Shown here: positions 16,902 to 25,417 of the stretch, in pieces
Position numbering within the stretch: the stretch's first letter is position 1
Layout: each line of letters starts with the position of its first letter
Program-made: the position numbers and the translations under genes
Notes under the pieces: generated by a model
What the model saw: only the letters and a program-made list of their open reading frames with translations
The model's database searches: none
What the model was told of the DNA's origin: nothing
Assembly: GCA_900768125.1 (NCBI GenBank)
Contig: CAAGBS010000011.1
Span: 9,792-73,791, forward strand
Length of the DNA stretch: 64,000 nt
Direction of reading: 5' to 3'
Source: Oscillospiraceae bacterium
GTDB taxonomy: Bacteria > Bacillota > Clostridia > Oscillospirales > Ruminococcaceae

Positions 16902-17657
16902 ATGTCAGAAATCGAACTTAAAATGGAACGCTGGCGCTATCCGCGCTTCTTCACTGAAAATATATCAGAGACCGCCGCAGTGCTGGACCGCGAAGATTCA
17001 AAGCACGTCTCGCAGGTGCTGAGAATGCGCCCGGGCGACCTCGCGGTGATATGCGACGGAAAGGGCACCGATTACCTCGGGAAGCTTGAAAGCACAGCCG
17101 GCGAATGCGTATTCGAATTGATCGAGGGCACGCCGAATCAGGCGGAGCCGGACGTACATCTGCGGCTGTTTCAGGCTATGCCAAAGGGCGACAAGATGGA
17201 TTTCATCGTGCAGAAAGCAGTCGAGTGCGGCGCGTGCGAGGTCATTCCGTTCATCTCAAAGCGGTGCGTTTCCCGCCCGGACGCAAAGCAGCTTGCGAAA
17301 AAGACCGAGCGCTGGCAGCGGATAGCCTACGAAGCCGCAAAGCAGTGCGGCAGGGGAATTATCCCCAAGGTCGGCGAAACGGTGGATATTTCCGATATAC
17401 CCGCGCTCATATCCTCGGAAAATACGGGAATACTTTTCTATGAATGCGCGGAGCTTCCCCTGCGCGAAGCGGTCGGGGAGTTCAAAAGCAATATCGACAT
17501 CGTTATCGGAAGCGAGGGTGGATTCGAGCAGTCAGAAGCGGAAAGGCTGACAGCCGCAGGACTTTGCTGCGCTTCCCTCGGAAAGCGCATTCTCAGGTGC
17601 GAGACCGCTCCCATAGCCGCTATTTCCGTTTTGATGAATATGACAGGAAACATGTGA
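16902..17657 (+). CDS. rsmE: 16S rRNA (uracil-1498-N3)-methyltransferase
   Basis: A 251-residue SPOUT methyltransferase that modifies U1498 of 16S rRNA. It has an N-terminal PUA-like domain (RYPRFFTE, SKHVSQVLRM) and a C-terminal knot with AMPKGDKMD, VIGSEGGFEQSEAER and LGKRILRCETA, the SAM site. The start is ATG 16902 (GAGGTAG upstream), 11 bp after recG; a second ATG seven codons later is an alternative. It is the last gene of the long run from the Lrp gene. No strong terminator follows. Confidence 0.95.
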   Translation: MSEIELKMERWRYPRFFTENISETAAVLDREDSKHVSQVLRMRPGDLAVICDGKGTDYLGKLESTAGECVFELIEGTPNQAEPDVHLRLFQAMPKGDKMDFIVQKAVECGACEVIPFISKRCVSRPDAKQLAKKTERWQRIAYEAAKQCGRGIIPKVGETVDISDIPALISSENTGILFYECAELPLREAVGEFKSNIDIVIGSEGGFEQSEAERLTAAGLCCASLGKRILRCETAPIAAISVLMNMTGNM

Positions 17658-17694
17658 ATTTTTTGGCACATCTGACTAAAATTCACCCTGACAC

Positions 17695-17723
17695 TTGAAA
17701 AAAACACGAAATGGGTATATACT
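17695..17723 (+). promoter_or_regulatory. Promoter of the small acidic protein gene
   Basis: TTGAAA (17695-17700), a 17-bp spacer and TATACT (17718-17723), with an overlapping TATACAAT. The ATG is about 85 bp downstream. Confidence 0.6.
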
Positions 17724-17808
17724 ATACAATACAGGAAGAAAAATTTGGTCTGCGGGCTTCGGTTCCAGCGTACCCGCAGTATGTTATTGAAACAATGGAG
17801 GTATTGTC

Positions 17809-18114
17809 ATGAAGGGATTTGGCATTGCTCTCGTTGGTATCCTTGCTATTGCAGGCGGTATCGCAGCAGCTACTATCATCACAAAGAAGAAGCTTGAAAA
17901 GGAAAACGACGAGGATTACTACGACGACTGGGACGAGGAATGGGACGACGACGGCGCTGACTTCGACTTCGATGAGGACGAGGACATAACCGACATCGAG
18001 GAAGAACCCGATGAAGTCCCCGCTGACAAGAAGCCCGCTCCCGCTGCCGAGGACAAGAAGGCAAATGAAATGGTAGAGGAAGACGCTGACCCCGATTCTG
18101 ACGAGCAGCTCTGA
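17809..18114 (+). CDS. Small membrane-anchored protein with acidic tail
   Basis: The 101-residue protein has GGAGG upstream of its ATG. One hydrophobic helix (about 4-25, GFGIALVGILAIAGGIAAAT) is followed by a basic stop-transfer stretch (KKKLEKE). The rest is dominated by Asp and Glu with Tyr and Trp (about 34-101), ending in a Pro/Ala/Lys linker and more acids. Orientation from the positive-inside rule places the acidic tail in the cytoplasm. The family is not recognised. It has its own promoter and is followed by a weak hairpin terminator, so it is a real single-gene unit. It could bind cations or basic proteins at the membrane; this is speculation. Confidence 0.7.
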   Translation: MKGFGIALVGILAIAGGIAAATIITKKKLEKENDEDYYDDWDEEWDDDGADFDFDEDEDITDIEEEPDEVPADKKPAPAAEDKKANEMVEEDADPDSDEQL

Positions 18115-18154
18115 TACCGACCATACGGCATATTTCAACTGCGTACTTGAATAC

Positions 18155-18187
18155 TATGCGGTAGTGCGAATGCATTGCCGCATTTTG
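18155..18187 (+). terminator. Weak terminator hairpin
   Basis: ATGCGGTA (18155-18162) pairs with TGCCGCAT (18176-18183), one G-U pair, followed by TTTGTTG. It lies between the acidic protein and the lipoprotein gene and may give partial termination. Confidence 0.45.
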
Positions 18188-18204
18188 TTGTCCGGAGGGA
18201 TATT

Positions 18205-19149
18205 ATGAGAAAACTACTGACTGTCTGTCTGATCGCCGGGATACTGGCATTAGCGGGGTGCTCCGCCGACCCCAGCGAGGGCATAACCGAGCAATCCGGG
18301 GCGCAGCTGCAGGAGGACGCAGCGCAGGTTACCGCCGAGCGGAGCGCTCCGGCTTCCGCGACCGCTGAAGAGGCTTTTTCATCGGCTGAGCCGACCGCAG
18401 AAATCCAGACCGCAGAGCAGCCAGACCCGATATCCCTTGTGGAAAATCTAGGCAGCGATTACCTGGGGCTGCCGGATAACGGCAGGGTGTATATTTTCCG
18501 CGACCTCGGGAAAACCGCCGAGATATCCGGCGAGGTCTGTCACGGGGTCTCCTGCTATGACGAGGAAGACGCGCTGGTGTTCATCTGCGATTTCTGGACG
18601 AACAGCGATGGCAGCCGCGTTTACAGGCAGTACGGCGATGACTACAGGCTTCTCCCGGAGTGGCAGGAATACTCCGGATTCGACCCGGAAACGCAGCTTC
18701 CGCAGAATATCTTCACGCAGGCAAACGCGCTGTACGCAGCGGTTTACGGAGAACTGCCGTATGACCCGGAGAGCGTCGCGCTTCCCTCCGACCGCGGGAA
18801 TTACTACCGGGTCACGGGTCAGCTTGACACAAAGGAAAAACTCAATGCCGCGCTCGGGAATTTTTTCACCGGAGGAATACTGGAAAGCCTGACGGACGGC
18901 TCCGATAACGTTATATCAGCTGACGACGGCTCGCTGTATGTGCTGGAGCATTCCGGCGAAAACATCTCCTACCTCGGCACGGAATACACCCTGACGACGC
19001 TTACCGAAGATACCGCAGTGTTCACAGGCGTATCAAGGTTCGAATATGAAGCGGGAAGCGTGACCGAGAAAACCATCGTCTGCCGTGCGGAGAAGACCCC
19101 CGCCGGCTGGAGATTCACAAAGTTCGCCCACCCGTATATCACGCAATAA
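18205..19149 (+). CDS. Lipoprotein of unknown function
   Basis: The start is ATG 18205 (GGAGG upstream). The signal peptide MRKLLTVCLIAGILALAGCS ends in lipobox LAGC, so it should be lipid-anchored on the outer face of the membrane. A Ser/Ala/Glu-rich linker (about 20-75) precedes a beta-rich domain (about 80-315) containing GLPDNGRVYIFRDLG and a terminal WRFTKFAHPYITQ. The 315-residue protein matches no family I recognise. It is followed by a strong bidirectional terminator shared with the convergent PHP gene. It could bind a ligand or be part of envelope maintenance; nothing in the context decides. Confidence 0.8.
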   Translation: MRKLLTVCLIAGILALAGCSADPSEGITEQSGAQLQEDAAQVTAERSAPASATAEEAFSSAEPTAEIQTAEQPDPISLVENLGSDYLGLPDNGRVYIFRDLGKTAEISGEVCHGVSCYDEEDALVFICDFWTNSDGSRVYRQYGDDYRLLPEWQEYSGFDPETQLPQNIFTQANALYAAVYGELPYDPESVALPSDRGNYYRVTGQLDTKEKLNAALGNFFTGGILESLTDGSDNVISADDGSLYVLEHSGENISYLGTEYTLTTLTEDTAVFTGVSRFEYEAGSVTEKTIVCRAEKTPAGWRFTKFAHPYITQ

Positions 19150-19152
19150 AAT

Positions 19153-19192
19153 AAAACAGGTAAGGCATCCAACGATCCCTTACCTGTTTTTT
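19153..19192. terminator. Bidirectional terminator
   Basis: AAAACAGGTAAGG (19153-19165) and CCTTACCTGTTTT (19178-19190) form a perfect 13-bp stem with T-runs on both strands. It separates the convergent lipoprotein gene and the minus-strand PHP gene ending at 19215. Confidence 0.9.
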
Positions 19193-19214
19193 ATGCGATT
19201 TTTTCGTGATGACC

Positions 19215-20006
19215 TCAGATATCCACAAACTCCGGCTTTCTTCCACGGAAAACTGTGTAGCGGCTGAATCCGGCGGATTTAAGTATCTCGGCTGCGCGCC
19301 CGAACTCCCACGCATAGTGCTCCGCTTTATGCCCGTCCGAGCCTACGGTGATTATCTCGCCGCCAAGTTCGCGGTAGCGCTTCAGCACGTCCGGGTGAGG
19401 ATGCGCCCAGCCAAGCCCGTATTTAAGCCCGGCTGTGTTAAGTTCTATGCCCTTTCCCATTGATATTATGGTTTTCAGCATCTCGTCAATGATATCGCTG
19501 TAGTCAGCGGGGGAATAGCCCTTTGCGTGGCTGTATCTTACTACATAGTCAAGGTGACCGTATACGTCAAAATCGCTGAATGAGCGGATATTCGCAAGTA
19601 TGCTCTCAAAATAGCGCAGTATGCCGTTCCGGTCGCCGTACTTGCCGAAATATTCCGGGTAGTACGGGTCGAAGCCGTCCACCAGATGCGAGGAGCCGAT
19701 TATAAAGTCAAAGTCCCAGGAATCAACGTATTCCTGAAGCCTGGGCGCGAGGTAATCCATCAGCCCAAGCTCCACGCCGAACAATATCTCGATCTTTCCG
19801 CGGAACTTCTCCCGAAGTTCCAGCAGCCGCGAGCGGTAGACCGCCGTGTCCAGCAGGAACTCACCGCCGGGGTAGTCCATATCCATGTGCTCTGTGAAGC
19901 ACACAGTACGGATACCCTTTTGTATCATCGCTCTGACTGCGTTCTCCATCGGCTCGTCGCTGTCGGTGGAAAAACTCGTGTGCGTGTGGAGGTCAGCTGT
20001 TATCAT
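19215..20006 (-). CDS. PHP-domain phosphatase, HisJ family (second copy)
   Basis: The 263-residue paralogue of the 9379 protein has DLHTHTSFSTDSDEP, FTEHMDMDYPGG, GVELGLM, IGSSH and VGSDGHKA, which complete the metal site. It starts 14 bp inside the end of the upstream exopolysaccharide gene, so the two are translationally coupled. A role in tyrosine-phosphate or sugar-phosphate hydrolysis is plausible: PHP phosphatases such as CpsB/Wzb-type proteins act in capsule loci, although CpsB differs in sequence. HisJ-like histidinol phosphatase is the sequence-based name; the genomic context points to polysaccharide synthesis instead. Confidence 0.8.
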   Translation of the reverse strand: MITADLHTHTSFSTDSDEPMENAVRAMIQKGIRTVCFTEHMDMDYPGGEFLLDTAVYRSRLLELREKFRGKIEILFGVELGLMDYLAPRLQEYVDSWDFDFIIGSSHLVDGFDPYYPEYFGKYGDRNGILRYFESILANIRSFSDFDVYGHLDYVVRYSHAKGYSPADYSDIIDEMLKTIISMGKGIELNTAGLKYGLGWAHPHPDVLKRYRELGGEIITVGSDGHKAEHYAWEFGRAAEILKSAGFSRYTVFRGRKPEFVDI

Positions 20007-23000
20007 CGCTGTCCTCCGCTTCGGGCTTCGCAGACTCAGCGGATTTAGCCGCCTCAGCTTCGCGCTGATTGTCCTCTACGGTCTTTATCGCGCGGACGCT
20101 CGCAAGCAGGTCGCTGATATCCTTCTGGCTGGGACGCGTCTCTGCCGCTTTCCTGCGGTGCTCCTCCTGCTTCTTATCCTGTCCGGTGCGTATCGCTGCC
20201 GCGAGTATCTCGGCGGCTTCCGCAGTCCTGCGCTCCTTGTCCTCGTCTGCGGCGGGGACGGGAACTGTCTCTTCCGGGATATAGTCATCGTCAACAGCTA
20301 TATTCCTGTCCGCACGGCGGTTTATGATGTTGAGAGCCGCGCCAACGCCAAGCAGTATCCAGAACACCGGCGCAACGCTGACAACGCTGTCGTTGAACAG
20401 CCCCGCCGCCAGGTATCCCACGATACCCAGCATGACTGAAATACCCATCACCTGTTCCGTGCGGTATTCGCGTTTGAGCGCGTACAGCCGGAAGCAGTCA
20501 ACAAGGTAGAACACAACGATACCCAGGAACGCCAGCAGCGCGATAAGTCCGCTGGAGTAGAATATCTGCAGATAAAGGTTGTGCGCCTTGTTGATGGTAA
20601 CATAGAAGCCCTCATCGAACTGCGCATAGGAGTAGTACTTCGCCAGCACGTCGTTCTGCGGGAAGATATAGGTGAACGTATCCGGTCCGTAGCCGATCAG
20701 CATGCAGTTTCCGAGAAGCGGCAGCGTGCGCGACCATATGTATCCACGCGCAGAACCTATCTCCTCCTTGCCCTCAAATCCGATGTGCGCCGCATTTTCA
20801 GGCATGAATGTGGTCTTGGATACCGGGTGGATCATCTTGACATATCCGTTGGTATTCTTGAAGTACAGCGAACGGCCGTAGTCAGTATAGAAATTGAGCT
20901 TTACTATATCTCGGTCATATATGGTCGTATCGTCTGCTTCCAGGCTGAAGCTGACGTCTTTCAGCGATTCGTCCTTCGGGCGGACGCGCTCGTAGTAGAA
21001 CAGATCGGTAACGCTGTCCTCGCCGCTGATCTCAGTTATGAACAGACGCTGGAAATCGCTGTCGTACTCGATGTATACGGTATTTCCGTTTATTTCGGCT
21101 GAAGCGGTTCCGGTGCTGCTGTCGCTTTTGATGCTGTTGCCGGCGTCATCGTTGAACACATTGTCGGCACTGTCGGTGACAACAAGGTCGCCATTGCTGT
21201 TGATGGTGAACGATACAGCCGCGTCTCCCGCCTTTATCTTTACGGTGGAATTTCCGTAGTCAGCATTGACGGAGAAGCCATTATACATTGAATCGCTGAG
21301 AGTCAGGGTGGAGGTAGATGCCATCGGCTCGCCGTTCTCATCGCTGAATGTAAAGTTCCTGATCTCCTTGTCGTAGCCCATGGTGACGGTTGTGCTCTGA
21401 CCCACCAGCTTGACTGTGCCGTCGTTCTGCACATCTATCTCGCGCAGGGGGAGCTTATCAAAAAGGTCGGAGTCTTCATCGCTTGTTGGGATAAACAGCC
21501 CTATTGCGTCGCTTACCAGCGAGGGAATACGCGCGAACAGGCGGTTCTTAAGGATAAAGTTCGCGCCGACAAGCACAACTGCAACAGAGACCACTGCGAT
21601 AACGCAGTGCTTCCAGTGCTTTATTATAACACGCGCAAAAACTATGATGCCGACAACGAGCGCCGCTGCAACTGCAACGATACCGCTTCGCGCCGCGCTT
21701 CCTATCAGCATGAGAATGGCGAGCAGGTCGAACACGATGAAAAGAATGCGGTGCAGAGCCTTTTGAGAATACATAGCCATAACTGTGAACAGCGGAATGA
21801 TAAGTCCCGTGAAGCTGCCCATGTAGTTGCTGTTATACAGTGCGCCGTATGAATAGTAGGACTGCGAATCTACCGTAAGGTCCTTGGCGCGCATTTCGCT
21901 GTCGCAGATGAGATTTACGAACCAGTCGTACTGCACAAGGTCGTGACCGGTCATCTGTAAAATGGAAAGCAGCCCGTTGAACGCGGTGCAGATAAACAGC
22001 GCTATGACCACATATTTGAAGTTGCCCGATGTGCGGAACGCATACATCGTGAACAGGAACATCACGAAGTAGCACGCAATGGTATAGAATCCCTCCGCGC
22101 GGTCGTACTCGCCGCTGAAAGCTATCTGGCTGTACGCGGAATTTATCGCGGAAGCAAGCGTCATGATGACGTATACCACCGAGCAGCCCACATATACCAG
22201 CGACCGCTTTTCGATACGCCTGAACAGCGACAGACAGCAGACTAAAGCCACGCCTATCATTATCAGCGCGATAACTACAACTGCAAGCGCCTTTCCCTGC
22301 GAATAAAGCTCCAGGAACTGATATTCAGTCCCGTTTGCGCCCTGTATGACCTTGCCTTCATTGTACATATAGCTCTGCTGCAGGTCAGTGACCACTTTGG
22401 TGATACGGATAATGCACGGTATCAGCGCAAGCGCGACAACTGAGGGCAGGAACATCGCAAGAGCCAGAAGGTCAGTTTTTCCTTTGTTCTTCAGCATGTT
22501 TGATCTCTCCGGTTTGTAAGTTTTGTATTTTTTCTTTTCGGATCTCTCCGGTTTCAGTTTTTCCTTGTTCATAAAGCCGCTGAACGCAGTCCTTAAAAGT
22601 ATCTCGATATCAAGGAAGAAATTCCAGTTTTCTATGTACCTGACGTCAAATTCGATGCGCTTTTCTATCGAAGTGTCTCCGCGGTATCCGTTGACCTGCG
22701 CCAGACCGGTTATGCCCGGCTTCACCTGGTGCTTTATCATGTACATCGGTATCTTGTCCTTGAAATTGTTGACATAGAACGGTATCTCAGGTCTGGGACC
22801 GACAAGGCTCATGTCGCCTTTCAGCACGTTCACCAGCTGCGGAAGCTCGTCTATCGAGAATTTCCGGATAAACGCCCCGAATTTCGTGCGGCGCGGGTCG
22901 TTGTCCGTGCTCCAGGCGGTGTCGCTGGTGGCGCTGTCCCGCATGGATTTCAGCTTGTACATCGTGAAGACTTTCTTGTTCAGCCCCACGCGCTTCTGCT

Positions 23001-23925
23001 TAAATATCACATTCCCGCCCATGGTGAGTTTTATCACCAGCATGCTCACCAGTATCACCGGCGAGGTGAGTATCAGCAGCAGCAGAGATCCGACTATATC
23101 CACAGTGCGTTTCAGCGCGGCGTTTCCGAGGTTGTCCAGCGGGATACGCCTGATGTTCATAAGCGGGATATCCCCAACCATGTCTATCGAGGGGGTCGCG
23201 CTCATGTATTTGTAGATGTATGGTATAACGGATATCTTCGTGCCGGAAAGCTCGCAGGCCTCCACCACGTCCGAAAGGCGGTCGGTGTCGCTGTTGTCAA
23301 GCGCGCATATCACCTCGTCATAGCTGCGGTTTTCAAGCACCTCCAGCAGCTTTTCGTAGCCGCCCATGTGCTTCACGCCTGCAAGCGGCTCGTCCGCAAC
23401 GCAGCCGGCGCATTCAAGTCCGAGCCAGCGTTCTTTTTTTATGGTCTGCAGGTAATCCCTCGCAGCCTGCCCGCTTCCGACTATCAGAACGTACTTCCGG
23501 TTGTAGCCGCTCTCGCGGAAACGCCGCAGCGTCTTCCGCAGGATAAACCTTTTCAGCAGGACTATCAGGAAGTCCAGCACAAGGAATATCGCCAGCGCCC
23601 ATCGCGAGAAATTTATGATCTGCACCACATAAAGCAGCGCTATCATAGCGGTGCCGTCCAGGAACATTGCCGCAGTCAGCCGCCCCGCCTCGGTCGCGAA
23701 GCTTTTGCTTCGGAAAGAGCTGTACAATCCCATGCAGCCGTAGGTGATCAGCTGCAGCGGGACGAATATCAGCAGCAGCTTGAAATAATCGGCGAGCGGG
23801 TAGTTGCGGTCGAAATCCAGCAGATTGAACACCAGCACGAATGACGCTACGATAGAAATGAAAGCGGCAGCCGCGTCAGTTATTACATTGAGGCGGTTGA
23901 ACAGCTTCTGATTTTCTTTTATCAT
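19993..23925 (-). CDS. Fused undecaprenyl-phosphate sugar transferase and O-antigen-ligase-like polymerase
   Basis: One 1310-residue frame holds two proteins usually made separately. Residues 1-455 are a polyprenyl glycosylphosphotransferase: four N-terminal membrane helices, a CoA-binding-like Rossmann region (VLIVGSGQAARDYL), and a Bac_transf domain with KRVGLNKKVFTMYKLKSM and IDELPQLVNVLKGDMSLVGP. It starts polysaccharide chains by moving a sugar phosphate to the lipid carrier. After a basic linker, residues 477-1310 form a WaaL/Wzy-type protein with about 12 helices, a large extracellular beta-rich loop (about 780-1040), and the conserved AHNLYLQ histidine region. An internal ATG at 22497 (Met477) has GGAGAG seven bases upstream, so the second half may also be made alone. 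The C-terminal tail is charged and cytoplasmic. No other exopolysaccharide genes are adjacent. Confidence 0.8.
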   Translation of the reverse strand: MIKENQKLFNRLNVITDAAAAFISIVASFVLVFNLLDFDRNYPLADYFKLLLIFVPLQLITYGCMGLYSSFRSKSFATEAGRLTAAMFLDGTAMIALLYVVQIINFSRWALAIFLVLDFLIVLLKRFILRKTLRRFRESGYNRKYVLIVGSGQAARDYLQTIKKERWLGLECAGCVADEPLAGVKHMGGYEKLLEVLENRSYDEVICALDNSDTDRLSDVVEACELSGTKISVIPYIYKYMSATPSIDMVGDIPLMNIRRIPLDNLGNAALKRTVDIVGSLLLLILTSPVILVSMLVIKLTMGGNVIFKQKRVGLNKKVFTMYKLKSMRDSATSDTAWSTDNDPRRTKFGAFIRKFSIDELPQLVNVLKGDMSLVGPRPEIPFYVNNFKDKIPMYMIKHQVKPGITGLAQVNGYRGDTSIEKRIEFDVRYIENWNFFLDIEILLRTAFSGFMNKEKLKPERSEKKKYKTYKPERSNMLKNKGKTDLLALAMFLPSVVALALIPCIIRITKVVTDLQQSYMYNEGKVIQGANGTEYQFLELYSQGKALAVVVIALIMIGVALVCCLSLFRRIEKRSLVYVGCSVVYVIMTLASAINSAYSQIAFSGEYDRAEGFYTIACYFVMFLFTMYAFRTSGNFKYVVIALFICTAFNGLLSILQMTGHDLVQYDWFVNLICDSEMRAKDLTVDSQSYYSYGALYNSNYMGSFTGLIIPLFTVMAMYSQKALHRILFIVFDLLAILMLIGSAARSGIVAVAAALVVGIIVFARVIIKHWKHCVIAVVSVAVVLVGANFILKNRLFARIPSLVSDAIGLFIPTSDEDSDLFDKLPLREIDVQNDGTVKLVGQSTTVTMGYDKEIRNFTFSDENGEPMASTSTLTLSDSMYNGFSVNADYGNSTVKIKAGDAAVSFTINSNGDLVVTDSADNVFNDDAGNSIKSDSSTGTASAEINGNTVYIEYDSDFQRLFITEISGEDSVTDLFYYERVRPKDESLKDVSFSLEADDTTIYDRDIVKLNFYTDYGRSLYFKNTNGYVKMIHPVSKTTFMPENAAHIGFEGKEEIGSARGYIWSRTLPLLGNCMLIGYGPDTFTYIFPQNDVLAKYYSYAQFDEGFYVTINKAHNLYLQIFYSSGLIALLAFLGIVVFYLVDCFRLYALKREYRTEQVMGISVMLGIVGYLAAGLFNDSVVSVAPVFWILLGVGAALNIINRRADRNIAVDDDYIPEETVPVPAADEDKERRTAEAAEILAAAIRTGQDKKQEEHRRKAAETRPSQKDISDLLASVRAIKTVEDNQREAEAAKSAESAKPEAEDSDDNS

Positions 23926-23978
23926 TACAGTACCTTTATATTCATTGATTTATGGGGTCTTATAAGCACTACATATTT

Positions 23979-24007
23979 ATTATATCACAGTTTACGCGTC
24001 AGTGCAA
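23979..24007 (-). promoter_or_regulatory. Promoter of the exopolysaccharide fusion gene
   Basis: On the minus strand TTGCAC (24007-24002), a 17-bp spacer and TATAAT (23984-23979), about 55 bp before the ATG at 23925. The -10 is perfect and the -35 is weak. Confidence 0.55.
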
Positions 24008-24147
24008 CATATTCCGGCAAAAAAACCGCAGTTCCCTGTTTTTTTCAGAACTGTTCACCACTTATTCTCTTATTATGCCATGTTTGTATATTTTGCCGGA
24101 TTTGCCATGTTAAAAATGCATTTTTGCAAAAAAAACCAAAAATAATA

Positions 24148-24176
24148 TTTACAATCGTCCCGAATAGTGATATAAT
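24148..24176 (+). promoter_or_regulatory. Promoter of ilvE
   Basis: TTTACA (24148-24153), a 17-bp spacer and TATAAT (24171-24176). The leader to the ATG at 24230 is about 45 nt and contains AGGAAAGG as ribosome binding site. Confidence 0.8.
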
Positions 24177-24229
24177 AAATGTGTATTTAAATCGCGCCCC
24201 TTGCTCCGGCGCAGGAAAGGATACTAACT

Positions 24230-25294
24230 ATGGATATCAGAATCGAAAAAACAACTAATCCCAAGCCAAAGCCCGCTGACGAAACCAAGCTCGGCTTCGG
24301 ACATATCTTTACCGACCACATGTTCATCATGGACTATGATGCTGGTCAGGGCTGGCATGACGCGCGTATCGTGCCTTACGGTCCCATCGAGCTTATGCCG
24401 TCCGCAATGGTGCTCCACTACGGTCAGGAAATTTTCGAGGGCATGAAGGCTTACAGAACTCCCTCAGGAGATATCCAGTTCTTCCGCCCCGAGGAAAACT
24501 TCAAGAGAATGAACGTTTCTGCTGAGCGTCTGGTTATCCCGCAGATAAACGAGAAGGACGCGCTCGAGGCTCTCCACAAGCTGGTCGAGATAGATAAGGA
24601 CTGGGTTCCGCACATCGAGGGCGCTTCCCTTTATATCCGTCCGTTCATCTTCGCGGCTGACCCGTTCCTCGGCGTACGCCCCGGCGAGAAGTACTACTTC
24701 ATGATAATCATGAGCCCCTCCGGCGCTTACTACAGCACCGGTATCAACCCCGTGGACATCTATGTTGAGACGAACTATGTCCGCGCAGTAAGAGGCGGAA
24801 TGGGCTTCACAAAGACCGGCGGCAACTACGCAGCTTCCCTTGCTGGTCAGGACGAGGCTCACAAGCAGAACTACTCTCAGGTTCTGTGGCTGGACGGCGT
24901 TGAGCGCAAGTACATAGAGGAAGTCGGCGCAATGAACATCATGTTCGTTATCGACGGCGAGGTCGTAACTCCGTCACTGCAGGGCAGCATACTTTCCGGT
25001 ATCACCAGAAAGTCCGCGCTTGAACTGTGCAGAAAGTGGGGCATGAAGGTATCCGAGCGCCGCATCACTATCCAGGAAGTTGCCGACGCATATGACGCAG
25101 GCAAGCTGGACGAGGTATTCGGTACCGGTACAGCGGCAGTAGTATCCCCTGTCGGACACCTGAAGTGGGGCGACAAGGTAATGGAGATCGGCAACAACAA
25201 GATAGGTCCGATCACACAGAAGCTCTACGACACCATGACCGGTATGCAGTTCGGCAAGCTCCCGGACGATATGGGCTGGATCGAGAAGCTCTGA
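24230..25294 (+). CDS. ilvE: Branched-chain amino acid aminotransferase
   Basis: The 354-residue class IV aminotransferase interconverts Val, Leu and Ile with their 2-oxo acids using glutamate. Family stretches include GQEIFEGMKAYR, YIRPFIFA, TKTGGNYAASL (PLP lysine region), ERKYIEEVGAMNIMFV and GTGTAAVVSPVG. These, and its length, match the eukaryote/Firmicutes-type BCAT (type 2). It is a single-gene unit with its own promoter and terminator. Codons are enriched for common T- and C-ending forms, in line with good expression. Confidence 0.95.
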   Translation: MDIRIEKTTNPKPKPADETKLGFGHIFTDHMFIMDYDAGQGWHDARIVPYGPIELMPSAMVLHYGQEIFEGMKAYRTPSGDIQFFRPEENFKRMNVSAERLVIPQINEKDALEALHKLVEIDKDWVPHIEGASLYIRPFIFAADPFLGVRPGEKYYFMIIMSPSGAYYSTGINPVDIYVETNYVRAVRGGMGFTKTGGNYAASLAGQDEAHKQNYSQVLWLDGVERKYIEEVGAMNIMFVIDGEVVTPSLQGSILSGITRKSALELCRKWGMKVSERRITIQEVADAYDAGKLDEVFGTGTAAVVSPVGHLKWGDKVMEIGNNKIGPITQKLYDTMTGMQFGKLPDDMGWIEKL

Positions 25295-25312
25295 TTTAAA
25301 TATCAGCAAAAA

Positions 25313-25348
25313 ATCCGCGCCGGCGATTTGTTCCGGCGCGGATATTTT
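25313..25348 (+). terminator. Terminator of ilvE
   Basis: ATCCGCGCCGG (25313-25323) and CCGGCGCGGAT (25333-25343) form a perfect 11-bp stem followed by TTTTT. Confidence 0.9.
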
Positions 25349-25381
25349 TGAAAAAGGGAATAATTTTGTTCCCCACAAAAT

Positions 25382-25413
25382 AAAAACAAGCCGGGCGGAA
25401 AACTCCGCCCGGC
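25382..25413 (-). terminator. Terminator for the minus-strand YcdB-like gene
   Basis: TCCGCCCGGC/GCCGGGCGGA (25390-25399 with 25404-25413) is a 10-bp stem. On the minus strand it is followed by TTGTTTTTA. It sits about 180 bp beyond the stop at 25596, separated from it by the palindromic element. Confidence 0.75.
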
Positions 25414-25417
25414 ATAC

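Larger units (their letters stand above)
23926..24229. other. Divergent intergenic region between the exopolysaccharide gene and ilvE
   Basis: AT-rich 304 bp holding one promoter for each flanking gene (listed separately). Several A- and T-tracts lie between 24020 and 24150. No small gene or strong hairpin was seen beyond GCGCC/GGCGC pairing just before the ilvE ribosome binding site. Confidence 0.6.

Noticed and set aside
22729..23844. 371-codon plus-strand frame opposite the sugar transferase
   Set aside because: Shadow of the real minus-strand gene, His/Gln-rich translation with no motif.
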